A stretch of DNA of 64,000 nt, taken from contig OY294068.1 of NCBI GenBank assembly GCA_958510875.1, positions 155,408,388-155,472,387 of the forward strand. The letters run 5' to 3'. This document shows positions 33,118 through 44,329 of this stretch, piece by piece (the stretch's first letter is position 1; every line of letters starts with the position of its first letter). This DNA is from Endomychus coccineus. Its lineage: Eukaryota > Arthropoda > Insecta > Coleoptera > Endomychidae. The translations under genes were made by a program, and so were the position numbers. The notes under the pieces were generated by a model. That model made no database searches, had not been told where the DNA came from, and saw only the letters and a program-made list of their open reading frames with translations.

Positions 33118-33481
33118 ACAAAAAGATGAACCTATCAGGTCGATTAATTCTTACAGTAACGCAAAATGTCAAAAATAGATAGAAAATCAGTGGATATCAT
33201 AGTCACCTTTACTTTCAAATCGAGATCCACAAACGTTCATATAAATTAGTAAACTAGAAACGTGTTGCCGATTAGGGAGTAGATAAAAAAGTGTGCTTGG
33301 CAGCGTTGCTCTTTGCAAATCATTTGATTTGGTCACTGATTTTTATATAATTGTTTCACATTCTATAAGATACTCTTCGCATTAGTGCAAAAATAATGAA
33401 ATAAATTATGTCTTTCATTATCGTTACACAACTAAATAAATAATATTTAAATTAATAATGGTTTTAAGAAAATGTACAAAA

Positions 33482-33533
33482 ACTGAGTGGAAGCCAGGTA
33501 TCCTAGCTCCTAGACCACAACAGCGTCGTTTAT
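33482..33533 (-). repeat. 5' half of a tRNA-Glu-like sequence
   Basis: On the minus strand, GTGGTCTAGGAGCTAGGATA followed by CCTGGCTTCCACTCAG strongly resembles the D-arm and anticodon arm of an insect glutamate tRNA, with a TCC rather than TTC anticodon in the loop. The T-arm is absent; the sequence changes to unrelated DNA right after the anticodon stem. It is a tRNA-derived SINE head or tRNA fragment, not a working tRNA. Confidence 0.5.
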
Positions 33534-33559
33534 ACCCTATTGATAAGAAATAATCACCC

Positions 33560-34495
33560 TTATCCACCACGGTATAATATAATGGTAGTGCGTCTCGTAT
33601 ATGAAAAGCGTAGCCCAAGTCTGTGAACTTGCAACTCTTGCCGCCAGGATCGCTACGGACGGATGTAAGAGGAGCTATACGGCGCACAGAGGGTGGATTC
33701 GCAATACACAACTGCCTAATTCCTTGAAGTTAGAATATCACAAATCGCTATCTGAATATTATGTAGAAGTTTTTTCTGCCGTATACAATATAGTTTTTCC
33801 TTAACAATGAATATTACTGAGACAAATAAGACCATATGTTTCCATATTTATATTTTCGACCAAACATCAAACTCTCAAAATCCTATAAATAAATTATGGC
33901 ATTCCTTCATAATGTCTCATATTTTCATGACAAAATGTCAAATAATATCACATTGAAATTATTTTAACCTAATTTTCTTCGGTGTGAAATTCTTTTACCG
34001 AATATCCCGAGTGCACAAATTAATTTCCGGGAATAATTTTGAACATGGGATATTATAAGTGATAATAACTGATATGAATGATAACACGAGATAACATATT
34101 AATAACAAAAGTTGCAAAACTTACACTTGTCAAATCTGACATCGCAACTAATACACATTCTTTAATCCATTGTAGAAATTTAGAAATAGACGGTAACTTT
34201 CATAATTTTCGAGAGTTCAATCCTGGTCAGAGTTCAGGTAGATAACGATTTCGTTTACATTACATGTCGGTAAAAAATTAAAAAATCAGGTTATCTTCGT
34301 TCTCGCCGTTTAGCTCCTCTTACATTATAGATAACTCTACTACCGGTAGTAAAGTTATCTATGTCTTACATCCGTCGGTAGCGATCCTGGCGGCAAGAGT
34401 TGTAAGTTCACAGACTTGGGCTACGCTTTCGTCATGTATAACAGTATACGAGACGCACTACCATTATATTATACCGTGTTATCCACCAAAAATAC
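33560..34495. repeat. Inverted repeat pair, arms about 115-130 bp
   Basis: The left arm (33,560-33,690) and the reversed right arm (34,375-34,495) share ACGGTATAATATAATGG, TAGTGCGTCTCGTATA, AGCGTAGCCCAAGTCTGTGA, CTCTTGCCGCCAGGATCGCT and GGATGTAAGA in the same order. Outside both arms are Penelope family ii 3' sequences (GTTATCCACC type), so the pair may mark two Penelope copies facing away from each other. The A-box-like AATGGTAGTGCG suggests a tRNA-related origin. About 580 bases of uncharacterised AT-rich DNA lie between. Confidence 0.6.
34327..34362. repeat. Palindrome, copy 2
   Basis: The arms ATAGATAACTCTACTACC and GGTAGTAAAGTTATCTAT are reverse complements with one mismatch and no spacer. 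This is the same palindrome as at 8,798-8,843. It lies within the right arm of the inverted pair but has no counterpart in the left arm, so it was probably inserted. Confidence 0.7.
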
Positions 34496-35030
34496 TATTA
34501 AAGTACTGAGGACCTTTCGGCTACCAAGTAGCCATCATCAGAGTAAACTGCATTATAAATCAAAATGTGCCTGTTTAAATACTATTTGGGGATAATAATG
34601 GAAGCAATCGGTTACCCTCAACTGGAGATAAATCGGAATTTAATAAATTGCTTCATTTCATTTTCATTCCTTCTAAATTACCTAGATATTTGTCCTGTAC
34701 TGTATTTTAAACGTGATAAGCTTTCTTGAGAAATGGTGTGACCCATATTCAAAATATGTTCAACTACCGCTGATTTTTCAACATTTTTTTCTTTAAATGG
34801 GCAAAATGTTCCCTATAACGAGTCTTTGCAATAATTACGAGGGAATTTCCCTTATCTGTTTTCAAGTCTTTTTCTTTCAATGATTTACAGATATTATTGA
34901 AGTTATTGGAGGAACTTTTATATGATTTATTTGAATGTTCAAGAATTGTCTTGAACTTGTTTCGAATAACAGCTTTATCTTGAAAGTTGAGAGACCAAAT
35001 CGTATTTTCAAATCATTAATTAAATCTTAC
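34490..35030 (-). pseudogene. Penelope-like element (family ii), internally deleted
   Basis: The minus strand reads LKTDKGNSLVIIAK, a DKGN motif found early in the Penelope RT, and then jumps directly to TRYREHFAHLKKKMLKN, which belongs to the GIY-YIG domain. Most of the RT and the nuclease start are therefore deleted. The C-terminus follows (DKYLGNLEGMKM, then NLLNSDLSPVEGNRLLPLL) and a complete 3' region with a hammerhead motif. Stops interrupt the frame. Confidence 0.68.
34504..34545 (-). ncRNA. Hammerhead ribozyme motif, type I (Penelope family ii)
   Basis: Minus-strand order: UACU, CUGAUGA, U, GGCUAC, UUG, GUAGCC, GAAA, GGUCC, UC, AGUA. UACU pairs with AGUA as stem I and GGCUAC with GUAGCC as a six-base-pair stem II. 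CUGAUGA and GAAA are intact, and the bases before the cleavage point are CUC. Stem III is GGUCC, which is self-complementary apart from a central U-U, so a paired dimer is again implied. The sequence is unrelated to family i outside the core, which supports selection on the fold. Confidence 0.72.
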
Positions 35031-36039
35031 AAGTTTTTTTTTATTTCCAACCCTTCAGAAAGGGTGTGCTTATTACACGATTTTCCTGAAAAAACAATAG
35101 AGTTTGTCGCCGAATAGCAAACGATTTTTTGTCAAAATTTGAATATGATAGGACCTTCCGTTTTTGAGTTATCGTGAAGACAAGCTTTTCGTGACATACA
35201 TCCAGACAGACAGACGGATTTTTTCAAAGTTGCTTGGAATTTTATGAAAAATACTGAGGTGCAGGAGTTCTTGCTCTAGAACATTTTTTTATCTATTTCA
35301 GAAATATTTGAGTAAATACAATATACTCTTCGGACTTTGTTGCGAAGTGTAACAATACCGAAGCCGTTGAACAAAATCCTGACTAAATATATTTGATGTA
35401 AAAATCTATTTCCATGCATTTCGTAGGAATTTACACTAAATATTTCTAAAGAAACAATAAAGGAGCAATACCCTCCCTGCTACTGTTACTTAGAAAATAT
35501 TAAATCGGTTTATGCTTAGCCTAAGTTAATTTTCATTTAACTACAAACGTTATTCCCAACATCTGGATTGTGGACCTCCGCGAATAGCGATTATTAATAT
35601 ATTTTGGTTTCCGAATGAATTTATTATTTATTCCCACATTAAAGAAAAACTGGAAACTAATTTTGTAACTTTAACGTTTCTAAGTACACAGTACTCAAAA
35701 AATATGAATATTTCTAAAAAATCAAAATAAAACTTAGAATAACTATACAGTCTATCTAAGATAATGATGTATGTCATGAGGATATCGGAAACGGTATCAG
35801 ATACAGTTTTGGTTGAATGGGAAAAATTTTACAAAAGGGCCATCATATAGAAGTATAAAATTTCCAATATCGTGTATTGTAGCATTGTTCTATTTAAGGA
35901 TGGCAGTTCTATCCGTAATTTGATTTATAGCCTGCATCAGTAATGTCACTGTGAGAATAGACAATTGTAAGCAATTGCAATTGTTATTCTATATTATTTT
36001 TGAATACTTTGAGCTTTCATTACGTTGTCAGATTAGGAC
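35031..36039. other. Intergenic, nothing recognised
   Basis: A short CAGA repeat occurs near 35,203-35,216. There is no coding frame, element end or RNA signal that I can support. Confidence 0.55.
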
Positions 36040-36480
36040 AGTGTTGTCGATATATTTAAGCCAACAAGGAAGGCGAACAGAAATGCTTCTTTGAAGGAGC
36101 CAGAAGATTATTCAAGTATCTTTGCTCAGCATGCTTATCAGAAGAGCAGATCTGTAGAGACGGCCCTCCACTCGGCGGTTGGCTTTATACAGCAACAGCT
36201 GAAATGGGAGGAAGTTTGCATTGGACCCCTAGTAGCTCAATTAGACAAGCGTATGTCGCCAGAGCTAGTAGGGTGGGAGACAAAGTGGAGTCGTCAATCC
36301 ACTTTCTCTGTGAATGTGCAGGACATTCAGAGACAGTGGATTTGTGAATGTCCTGCGCTTATTCCAACCAGGTTAATCTAGCTAGGTTCGGAGACCATCA
36401 CGGGCAATGACATATAGGACCTAAGCGCAAAGTAGATCTAAGGATTCTGCCAAGCAGCGGGGTATCCACTTACCCCCTGA
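36040..36480 (+). pseudogene. LINE-D fragment: RT start fused to C-terminus
   Basis: The first part reads ASLKEPEDYSSI and AQHAYQKSRSVETALHSAV, the opening of an I/Jockey-type RT domain (the HAYQxGRSxETALH block). The second part, in another frame, reads VGDKVESSIHFLCECAG, the cysteine/histidine motif near the end of these ORFs, followed by CECPAL-type sequence and a C-terminal LGSETIT segment. The catalytic RT core and RNase H are missing between them. A second deletion or duplication is visible around 36,320, where the ECAG/ECPA motif appears twice. The same family occurs at 54,900-56,890 and 63,811-64,000. Confidence 0.65.
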
Positions 36481-36854
36481 AAAACGTAGCAGGGGATAGT
36501 GTACAAGGGTCTTTCGCTATGTGCATTGAACTTTTTTAAGTCCGCTAACATCAACCAAAACCAATTCTTCAAGGACCAATTATTCAGGGACCAATTATTC
36601 AAGGATCTGTGCTCATACAGTTTCAATTCCAGATATTGCTATTGGTTCCGCTGTCATGCTTTTTTGTAAATATTGACATATTTATGGATAATCAATATTT
36701 TTAGAAGGGAAATTTTCCTCCGACGACATCCTTTGCTCTTTCGGAAAATTACACATTAATTTCCTGGAGAATGAATCATTCCATCACTAGCCCGGAAAAA
36801 AGTGTTGTCTAGCAATTTTCGTATTGCTTTGATGCTTTTATCTTACATTTCTTT

Positions 36855-36925
36855 CCTCCATAGCTGGGCGGTTAAGCCACCTAACTTTGGAATTAATTTC
36901 TCGGGTTCGAATCCGGTGTAGGATA
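36855..36925 (+). repeat. tRNA-like sequence (SINE-type)
   Basis: TAGCTGGGCGGTTAAGCC looks like a D-arm with an A-box, and CTCGGGTTCGAATCCGG is a T-arm with a perfect B-box at the right spacing. The anticodon arm does not fold well and the acceptor strands do not match. This points to a tRNA-derived SINE head; no 3' body was identified. Confidence 0.45.
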
Positions 36926-36989
36926 ACAAAATATTCATTTCAGTAGAATGCGAGTACACAGATGACTAGTTCACAGACTGCAGATTGGA

Positions 36990-37135
36990 AAAAACATAGA
37001 TTTGCCAGACCATAGTTGGGGGAATCATAGATTACCAAACCATAGCCTACCTGTCCATCGATTGTTGAACCATAGAGCATAGTCGAGTGCACCATAGATT
37101 ACCAAACCATAGACCATCGATCGGTGAACCATATA
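36990..37135. repeat. Degenerate tandem repeat of ACCATAG-containing units
   Basis: A unit of about 67 bases containing CATAGATTACCAAACCATAG, CATCGAT and TGAACCATA occurs about twice, and the short motif ACCATAG is repeated many times inside it. Confidence 0.6.
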
Positions 37136-37139
37136 CTTC

Positions 37140-40100
37140 TATGACTGCGCATGCGCGATTGTGGATGACCTTGAAGGGAACCGTTTTCGCTAAAATGAAC
37201 CTTAGATTTCCTTATGGAGATTTACATGCAAAAAAGGTCGATTTTGGTGCCGAACCGGTCTAGCACATCTACTCATTTAAATAATTTTATTTGTCCGAAT
37301 TTCGGCAAGTTCAGATATTGGTCTATTCTTATGTATTTTGGCGCGCTGAACAAGATGATGTAATTCAAATTTGGATTATCCCTGTGCTCAAAAACTATGG
37401 CCATTTGTTAGACCCAAAAAATGGCAATTTTTCAATTTTTTCGTTTCGAGAGAAAACTATGGGTTGTATGAAAAAAGTGTAAAACAAAAGTTGTTGGAAA
37501 ATGTAATAAGCGATGTTCGGCTCCGAAGTCGATTTGAGGTCGTGTGCCCAAGAAGGGGCATATTTAGTGTGATTTTTAGCATATTGAAAAATAGAGTATA
37601 TGTCAGAGAGTTTTTAGTTTTTTTCATATCCTGTTTCGGTAAAAAGAGTGATTGGTTTTTGATATTTTGATCTAACTCATTTTTTGGCCTCAAAATCAGC
37701 CATTTTGAAAAATTCTTATTTTGCGAATTTCAAACGAAATACTTATGTTATCGATCTAAAACCAAATTCATTCGAAAGATTTCATTATTCTGCACCTAAT
37801 ATCTAAAATTCAAGAATTTTGGTTCAAAGATATAACTTGGCGCCATTTTAAAAATTTTGGACAACCGAAAATTCTAATTGTTTTGTGGTTAGAAATTTTT
37901 CACGGAATTCAAATTCTAGGTTCTATTAGAGGTTTTCATAGCGAGTATTTTATGCTCAAGCAAATCGATTTGGATTGAATAGAAGTGGAGCTATCCTAAT
38001 AAATGTGTTTTTGAGCCTCTAGAGGGCCCAATTTTGGGCCTATCGACGAAAATCTTGGATCGAATTATAGAGAAATACATCGGCTATTTAAGTTTGAAAC
38101 AACGTACGGCGATTCGTTCACAACCCCAAGTTATAACGAGTTTAATCATAAAAACTAGCGCAGAATTTCATTTAGAGGCAATAAGCGAGCGTCGGTACAA
38201 TAGATTCTTCGCGCGAAATTATAGTTTTTTAAATATTTTAAAATGCAACCAATGCTTAAAATCGTTTTGTGTGAATTGATAATACTTTACAAATGTATTA
38301 AACGTAAGTGTACAGTTAACACAATAACACTAACAATATCAAAAACTAACAGGTAATCTTTATGATTCATGGTACGAGAGAGATTTTAGGGGAAGTAAAC
38401 ACAATTTCTTTTGCCCGATTTCGAAGCATTTTAAAAAATGTGTTTTAAATTGAATAACAGAATTATTAACTAAACAAAACAAACTTGTTGCTATGGTATA
38501 AGGTTCTGGGCTTTCTCTTTCAAAACTACTTTTATTCCAATAATTACTAGGGTTTCGATTAAATTATTCCGGAAAATTTTGAAGAGCTTTTACAAAAGTT
38601 TTTCTTTGCAACAACCTAAATAAAGATTTTCAATATTCATTTGTTATTCCAGACTCGGCTAACGCCTCTACCGGAAACAGCACTTATTTGTCAAAAATCA
38701 TTATTTTAGCTACTTGTTAAAAAATAGCTATTTTGGTGCTCGCTCTCCAAAACTATCAATTTACGGATTCAATTGAGTCCGTAAAATGCTATATGGCCTA
38801 GTCCGTAAAAGTGTTATTTTAGATATTCAAAATTATTATGTGAAAAGTTTCGACAGCTATTACCGAAAAATTTTGGTTTGTTACACGTACCTAAAAAGTA
38901 ATTGACAACTCATCTGCTAATCGTCGTTCGGAAACGGCAACAATTCGTCCGCAAGAACTCTGTTTTAGGTACTTGTAACAAAAATAGCTATTTCGACCCA
39001 TGGCTCTAATATACTATTAAAGTACTCGGCTCATTCCTCGCCTTTTCCTAAAGATCTAAACTTTTACTTTAATAAATCATTTTCCGTCCTTGTAACGTAA
39101 ATCACTATTTCATAAATTTTAAAGTTCTTTAATATGACTTACTATTTCTCTCGTTAAGTCAATTTTATAATCACTTTAAGAGTCAGACGAAAATGAGTCG
39201 CCGTCAATGCGGAAATGTTATTTGAAATATTTACATTACACTAACACATTCTTCAGTTCATTGAAATTTGTTGAGTTTTATACTCCACATGTTGATTCGA
39301 AATCTATGTTATCTCTTATCTAAATATACTTTTTGGAGCATCTAATAAGAAAACTAGAAGACAGAGTTTCCGTATATGGTTAGAGTTTAAAAGTGTTCCA
39401 AATTAGCTGTGATATCAGATAATAATTTCTTCATATGATTAGCTTAAACGTTTCTGAAACCTTTTTTATGAGGTGTTACTGTTGATTAATGAATGACGTG
39501 GATACAAATAACATTTGTAGGAAGAAAAACAAATTTATGTTAATAGTAAATTAGATTCGTCGTTCTTATTCGAATCTATGAGTATATGCGTGACATGGAA
39601 ACAAAATAACTCATTCTAGGAACAATGGAAAAATGTTCGAGGATATGATTAACCTTGTGCGTTTTGTTATTGAGTTTATTATACGAAGAACGATCTATAT
39701 ATTTGAAATATACTACCCTAACGAACTCATGGATATTGCTCAAAATTACGTAGGAAAAGTTGTTTTTGTTGCAAAATTGATAATGAATTTTGTGTTTAGG
39801 TGTAAATAAAATATTGTAAAAATTAATAACGTAGTGTAGCAGTTTGATAGAGAAATGTATAGAGGTTGGGGTGGCGGTTGAGGTATCTTTCGAAAGGGAC
39901 TAGTCGTCGTTTGGCTAGAATGAGCCACTTAAAATTAGGAAGAAGCGCGCAACTGTCATGCAGAGATGCATAACGGGCGGTATACCGCCAGGTCACCGTA
40001 TATGTCATTGGGACCATTAGTTGACCGAAGGCTATTTGAGCTCACAGTTTCAGAAAATAATAGGGAGAATTTCATATTTTATATAAGCTTGATTTGTAAT

Positions 40101-40160
40101 AAGGTTAATGACGAAATGAAATTTCATAGATATTTCAGAATGTCTACTTACCAGTTTTAA
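37140..40160. other. AT-rich, no gene; old tandem-like repeats
   Basis: Open frames up to 99 codons occur but show no domains. Around 38,655-38,752 and 38,918-39,008 two diverged stretches share GCTAA, CGGAAAC, TTTTAG, TACTTGT and AAAATAGCTATTT in the same order, at a spacing of about 262 bases, which suggests an old tandem duplication. Confidence 0.45.
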
Positions 40161-41277
40161 CTATTTGCTAGCCAAAATTGACAATAATGTAACGGAAAGA
40201 AATACTACATCTAGGAAGACTATTTCTCCAATGCAATCCTTCAAAATAGGCGTTTGTTTCAGCGATGACTTCATCGTTGGAGCCAAATCTCTTTCCGCCG
40301 AGCGATTTCTTCCAATTTCGAAATAGATAAAAATTGCAGAGGACCAAATCTGCATAAAATGGTGGATAACGCAACAATTCACAGCGCAATTCATGCAATT
40401 TTGCCATTGCGACTGCGGGCCTGTGCGCCGGTGCGTTGTCCTGGTGGAAGAGCTCTTTTTCTTTACCGAATGCGGCCGCATTCGCTTCAAATCGGCGTCG
40501 AAGCGATCCAACAGCTCTGCATAATATACACCGGTGATCGTTTTGCACTTTTCAAGGTTATCGGTATGGAAGATACCGTGGGCATCCCAAAAAACTGTCG
40601 CCATCATGACTGTGTTGGCCGATAAACCCACTTTTTTTTCGGTTTCGATTCGCCAAGAAAAGTCCACTGTTCCGACTGTACTTTAGTCTCTGGTGTGTTG
40701 TGATGGATCCATGTCTCGACCACGGTTACGAAACGGCGCAAAAAGTTCTTCTTAACGCGCTTGAATATCGCCAAATACTCTTTTGAAGTTGTCACACGGT
40801 CGCGCTTGTTGTTAACAGAGAGGTAATGCGGCACAAATCTAGCAGATAGCTTTCTCATGTTCAAAAATGTATGCATGTACCCGTCCGGTTGAGATGCCCA
40901 TAGCCTGATCGTCCAATATAATATCATGGATTTTATCGATGATTTCTGGTGTTGTATCCTCAATTGGACGACCAGAACTTTAGCGTGCTTTGTGGTTATA
41001 CTACCACAACGAAAATGAGTAATCGTTCCAATCGACGGTGCAGAGTCCCTATAAGCCATCCTTTGGTTTGCGTAATGTTTTTCCACGCAAGAAATAATGT
41101 TTAATCAAGACGAGAAATTCACTTATTTCCATGTTTACAAACATTTTTAAGGTAGCTTGCTTTCGATGGGTGTCAAAACAGAACTGAATTACATATTAGT
41201 GCGGTCTAGTTAAAAATGGTACATCACAAATGTCACATGGAATTTTCGATTGTGACTTTTCACCTGCCCTCGTATAT
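40161..41277 (-). pseudogene. mariner transposase, dead copy
   Basis: The minus-strand coding order is that of a mariner (DD34D) transposase. The start is EISEFLVLIKHYFLRGKT (first helix-turn-helix), and a frameshifted second helix-turn-helix region reads TTPEIIDKIHDIILDD. Then come LSARFVPHYLSVNNKRDRVT, ETWIHHNTPETKVQSEQWTF, GLSANTVMMATVFWDAHGI and HQDNAPAH, then LVLCNFYLF and RFGSNDEVIAETNAYFEGL. The first catalytic aspartate (usually DETW) is V-E-T-W, and the third (usually CDF/SDY) is asparagine; only HQD remains. The spacing of 34 residues between the last two sites is kept. The 5' terminal repeat at 41,277 reads, reversed, CGAGGGCAGGTGAAAAG next to TA. The opposite terminal repeat is missing, so the 3' end is truncated. 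Confidence 0.88.
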
Positions 41278-41280
41278 TGT

Positions 41281-41405
41281 CATAATATGTTGCACATGAT
41301 GATGACGAGGACAGATTTGGTGGAAAGTGTAATGATTCAACGATGTAATTCCGATCGTAATTTATCCATTATTTATTACATTTCACATAATTGATGTGAG
41401 GCAAA
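41281..41405. repeat. Repeat shared with 43,470-43,580
   Basis: GATGATGACGAGGAC, GATT(T)GGTGGAAA-type sequence, ATTCAACG, CATTTCACATAAT and GATGTGAGG occur in the same order at 43,470-43,580, where they adjoin the BESS-like coding fragment. Both probably derive from the 3' end of one element type. Confidence 0.5.
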
Positions 41406-43469
41406 GAAATACCACATTTAGAGAGGCTACCTTGTAACGGGTTGCGTTACGAGATAGTATAGAACTTGGTAATGAACAGATTAGATTTCTTTTCGGCTAG
41501 AAATCTTGTCATATGGTTAATTAAAGACATCTGCCGGTCAATAAAACATCGATTAATGAAACTAGCATTCCTGATGTGTGATGTCGCTAAATATCGCGAA
41601 GTGGCAGGTATGATAACGGAAGTCGAAGAGTGGTGTTAACCTTTAACAGGGTAAGTCGAGATTTATAATTCATTGTCTTTACATACATTTTATTAATTTT
41701 TGCTTCCGAAATATGATGCACATCAGGCTACATATAATTTGATTTAGATTTGTTATTAAACTTCTGGATGTACAGTACCTGAATGTGATTATATTTCGGA
41801 GGAAGTTTCACTCGACTTATCCTAGGTCACCCAATCAAATTTGCATTTAGCATGATCCCAGGAATATCTTTTTCATCATTACAGGAATTGTTGTAGTCAT
41901 TGTATGAAATTACTCTAACGAGACGTGGGCAGTTGATACAGACAATATTTAATTTCCACCTTTGTAGTTGACCCCGCAAATTGTGCACATGGTATTTGCG
42001 CGATTTTGTAAATCGCCATTTTGTTATCCTAGTACAAGATACATAGGGTGGTCTTATTAGACAAACGAGCAGTTAAGATTGATAAGGGTGAACACGAAAC
42101 AAATAACCTAATTACTGCTTATTAGGTATACATATATTTATTACACTGTCACGCCGTTTGGGAGTTAATACAATTTACATTATCAATCCACGGTACAATT
42201 CATTTCAAGCAAACCAGAATTTTATGCTAACTAGCAAATTTCAACCTTTCAAATAATATTCTTTCAGATACAATTTAATTATTATTCTTTCAAGTCACAT
42301 TTTTAGTATTATTAATTCAGTCACATGTTAACTATTTGCTAATTTTAAATATCAATTGTAATCGTTTATTTCTTTCAGATTAAATTAAATTTTTGCCTAA
42401 ACTGATATCTCGTCAAGATATCCATTTTGTAATAGTGTTTTCACAATTTGGGAAAGATAACATTATCGGTTGTGAAATCACCTGGTTATTCCAACCGACG
42501 GTGTTGCTTGTCCTTTTGATCTCAAGTCAGGTACTGTTCTTTCTTTGAAATTACAGGGTTTGAACGTCTGAGGTTCCTCACCCCTTCACTCCAAGGCGGT
42601 TTAGTGACTTTCCTGACAGGACCGACTTCCAGTTCCTACGAGTTCCAAGGAGGGTAACATTTTCTTGTTTGAATGACCATAATTTCATTCTCTGATTTTG
42701 TTGTTTATCCGAAGTTGTATCCCACTAATTTTTATAGAATCATTCGAGGTCTACTTTAATTCCTCTTATTGGATATTTCGTTCTTTTCAATTTAATAATT
42801 GATTCAATTTTATAATTGTTTTCTTAAAATTCAATTTATGTTACAAACCGATTTAAATTTATAATTGTTTTCTTAAAATTCCATTTATGTTACAAATTGA
42901 TTTAATTTTATAATTGTTTTTCTACGAATTCAATATTATTTATATTTCCAATTGGTATTCAAAAAAATTTGTAATTTAATTTTCTTTATAATTCAAATTC
43001 TGATAGAATAAATCGAATTGTTAAGTTGAACTTGTATTGTTTTTCTGAATTTCCATCGACTGTTAAACCATCTCGTAGTGCTTGTATTCTTGACTGTGAA
43101 TTCATTTAGTTTTGTAATTTTTTTTAAGCAGTTGGCGCTCGGGCAATTCACCAGTCTTGAATCACAAGGCACGTTTCACTACGAGCCCTGAGATTGATTA
43201 ATTTAAATTGAGCTAGTTGGGCCAATTAAAACCGACCCAAAGCGGGTCCGTTTCACTGGCACCCAGCATAGAAGGGCTGCCGTTTCACATCCGTTTCAAC
43301 CTCTCCAAAAAAACCTCACAGTATGTTAAAGTTAGTAACAATTTAATGAAAAACAACGTGTATTATTGATTAACATAGGTTATATGATAAGATATTATAA
43401 GAACGCATGATAGAAAAGCTTTAACTCGTTTCCATCTGAGCCGCTTGGGATTGCATTATATTGGCCAAA
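41406..43469. other. Intergenic, no gene recognised
   Basis: Less AT-rich islands at 42,480-42,650 and 43,130-43,310 contain no frame of note. TTAAGCA followed by GTTGGCGCTCGGGC at 43,125-43,146 looks superficially like an LTR end with a primer-binding site, but no second LTR is present in the window. Confidence 0.45.
42801..42960. repeat. Tandem repeat, 49-bp period, about 3 units
   Basis: Units begin at 42,801, 42,850 and 42,899, each with TTTATAATTGTTTTCTTAAA and TTTATGTTACAAA. The first two are almost identical and the third decays at its end. Confidence 0.8.
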
Positions 43470-43579
43470 GTGCAACATGCACACGATGATGACGAGGACT
43501 GATTTAGTGGAAAAAATAACGAATCAACGGTAATTATTTATTTCATTTATCACATAATTTTGATGCGAGGGGTTGAAGA

Positions 43580-43800
43580 TTTTGCAATGTTCCGGAAGAA
43601 ATCATCTATTGTATCATCTAGTTGTTTTCTTTCTTGTATTTTCTCGTTTATTAAGATTTTCATTAATTCCTCAGAAGCAGGAGTAGGCTGTTGTATTTGA
43701 TATTTTGGAGTTGAATTGACGTTGTTTAGAGCAACAATTCGTCGTTGTCGTTTGACTTCAAAAATATACAGTACGGCACGTCCAATAACCTGTCCAGCAT
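43580..43800 (-). pseudogene. BESS-like C-terminal fragment (MADF/BESS type)
   Basis: The minus strand has an open stretch reading EVKRQRRIVALNNVNSTPKY, then QPTPASEELMKILINEKIQE and LDDTIDDFFRNIAKS, before a stop. The D-D-x-x-x-F-x-x-x-I pattern near the C-terminus resembles the BESS protein-interaction motif of insect MADF-BESS proteins, some of which accompany Harbinger transposases. No MADF domain was found upstream. Identification rests on one short motif, so it is tentative. Confidence 0.4.
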
Positions 43801-44329
43801 GTACCGTCTTTTTGTCGTTAACATGTATTTACAGATAGTGTGCATACACTAATTCTGTGACGGCATGTAAACGAATCGTGTCGTGTCCTTGTCGGATAAT
43901 GCAAATCAACCTTTAGTCGCATCAAAAATTGTTTCCTTTATCTAATTTAGTGTGTAAATGATGCCTAGTATAAAATTAACAGGTTTGCAATGACACCAGA
44001 CTTTCGGGATGATTTGTGCTGGTCGAAATCCAATTGAAGGAGCTGGTGAAAGCAAAAACGCTCATTTGGAAAAGCTGCAACTGGATCTGTACCAAAAAGG
44101 CCTAGAACTGACCGACCACGAAAATCAAATGCAGTTCAAGACTGATAATGTACGAATATGCCGTAAAGCGATATTTCTGGAATCTATCCGCTGAGTTTCG
44201 TGAAGCCACTAGTGTCTAGGTTTCGGACGGAAATCCACCTGTCGTTCTCAAGGAATGTGCGCCTAAATTATCACCACTTTTCTGCAGGTAGTTTACCCTT
44301 TCATACTAACTTGGTATGTTTCCTTCCAG
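43801..44329. other. Intergenic, nothing recognised
   Basis: The open frame at 44,009-44,194 (61 codons, charged and helical) has no recognisable domain and no support from its surroundings. Confidence 0.45.

Noticed and set aside
40359..40625. Plus-strand 88-codon frame
   Set aside because: Antisense shadow of the mariner transposase.
42120..43150. Possible LTR ending at AAGCA followed by a primer-binding-like TGGCGCTCGGGC
   Set aside because: There is no second LTR and no gag or pol nearby, and the putative primer site does not clearly match a tRNA 3' end.
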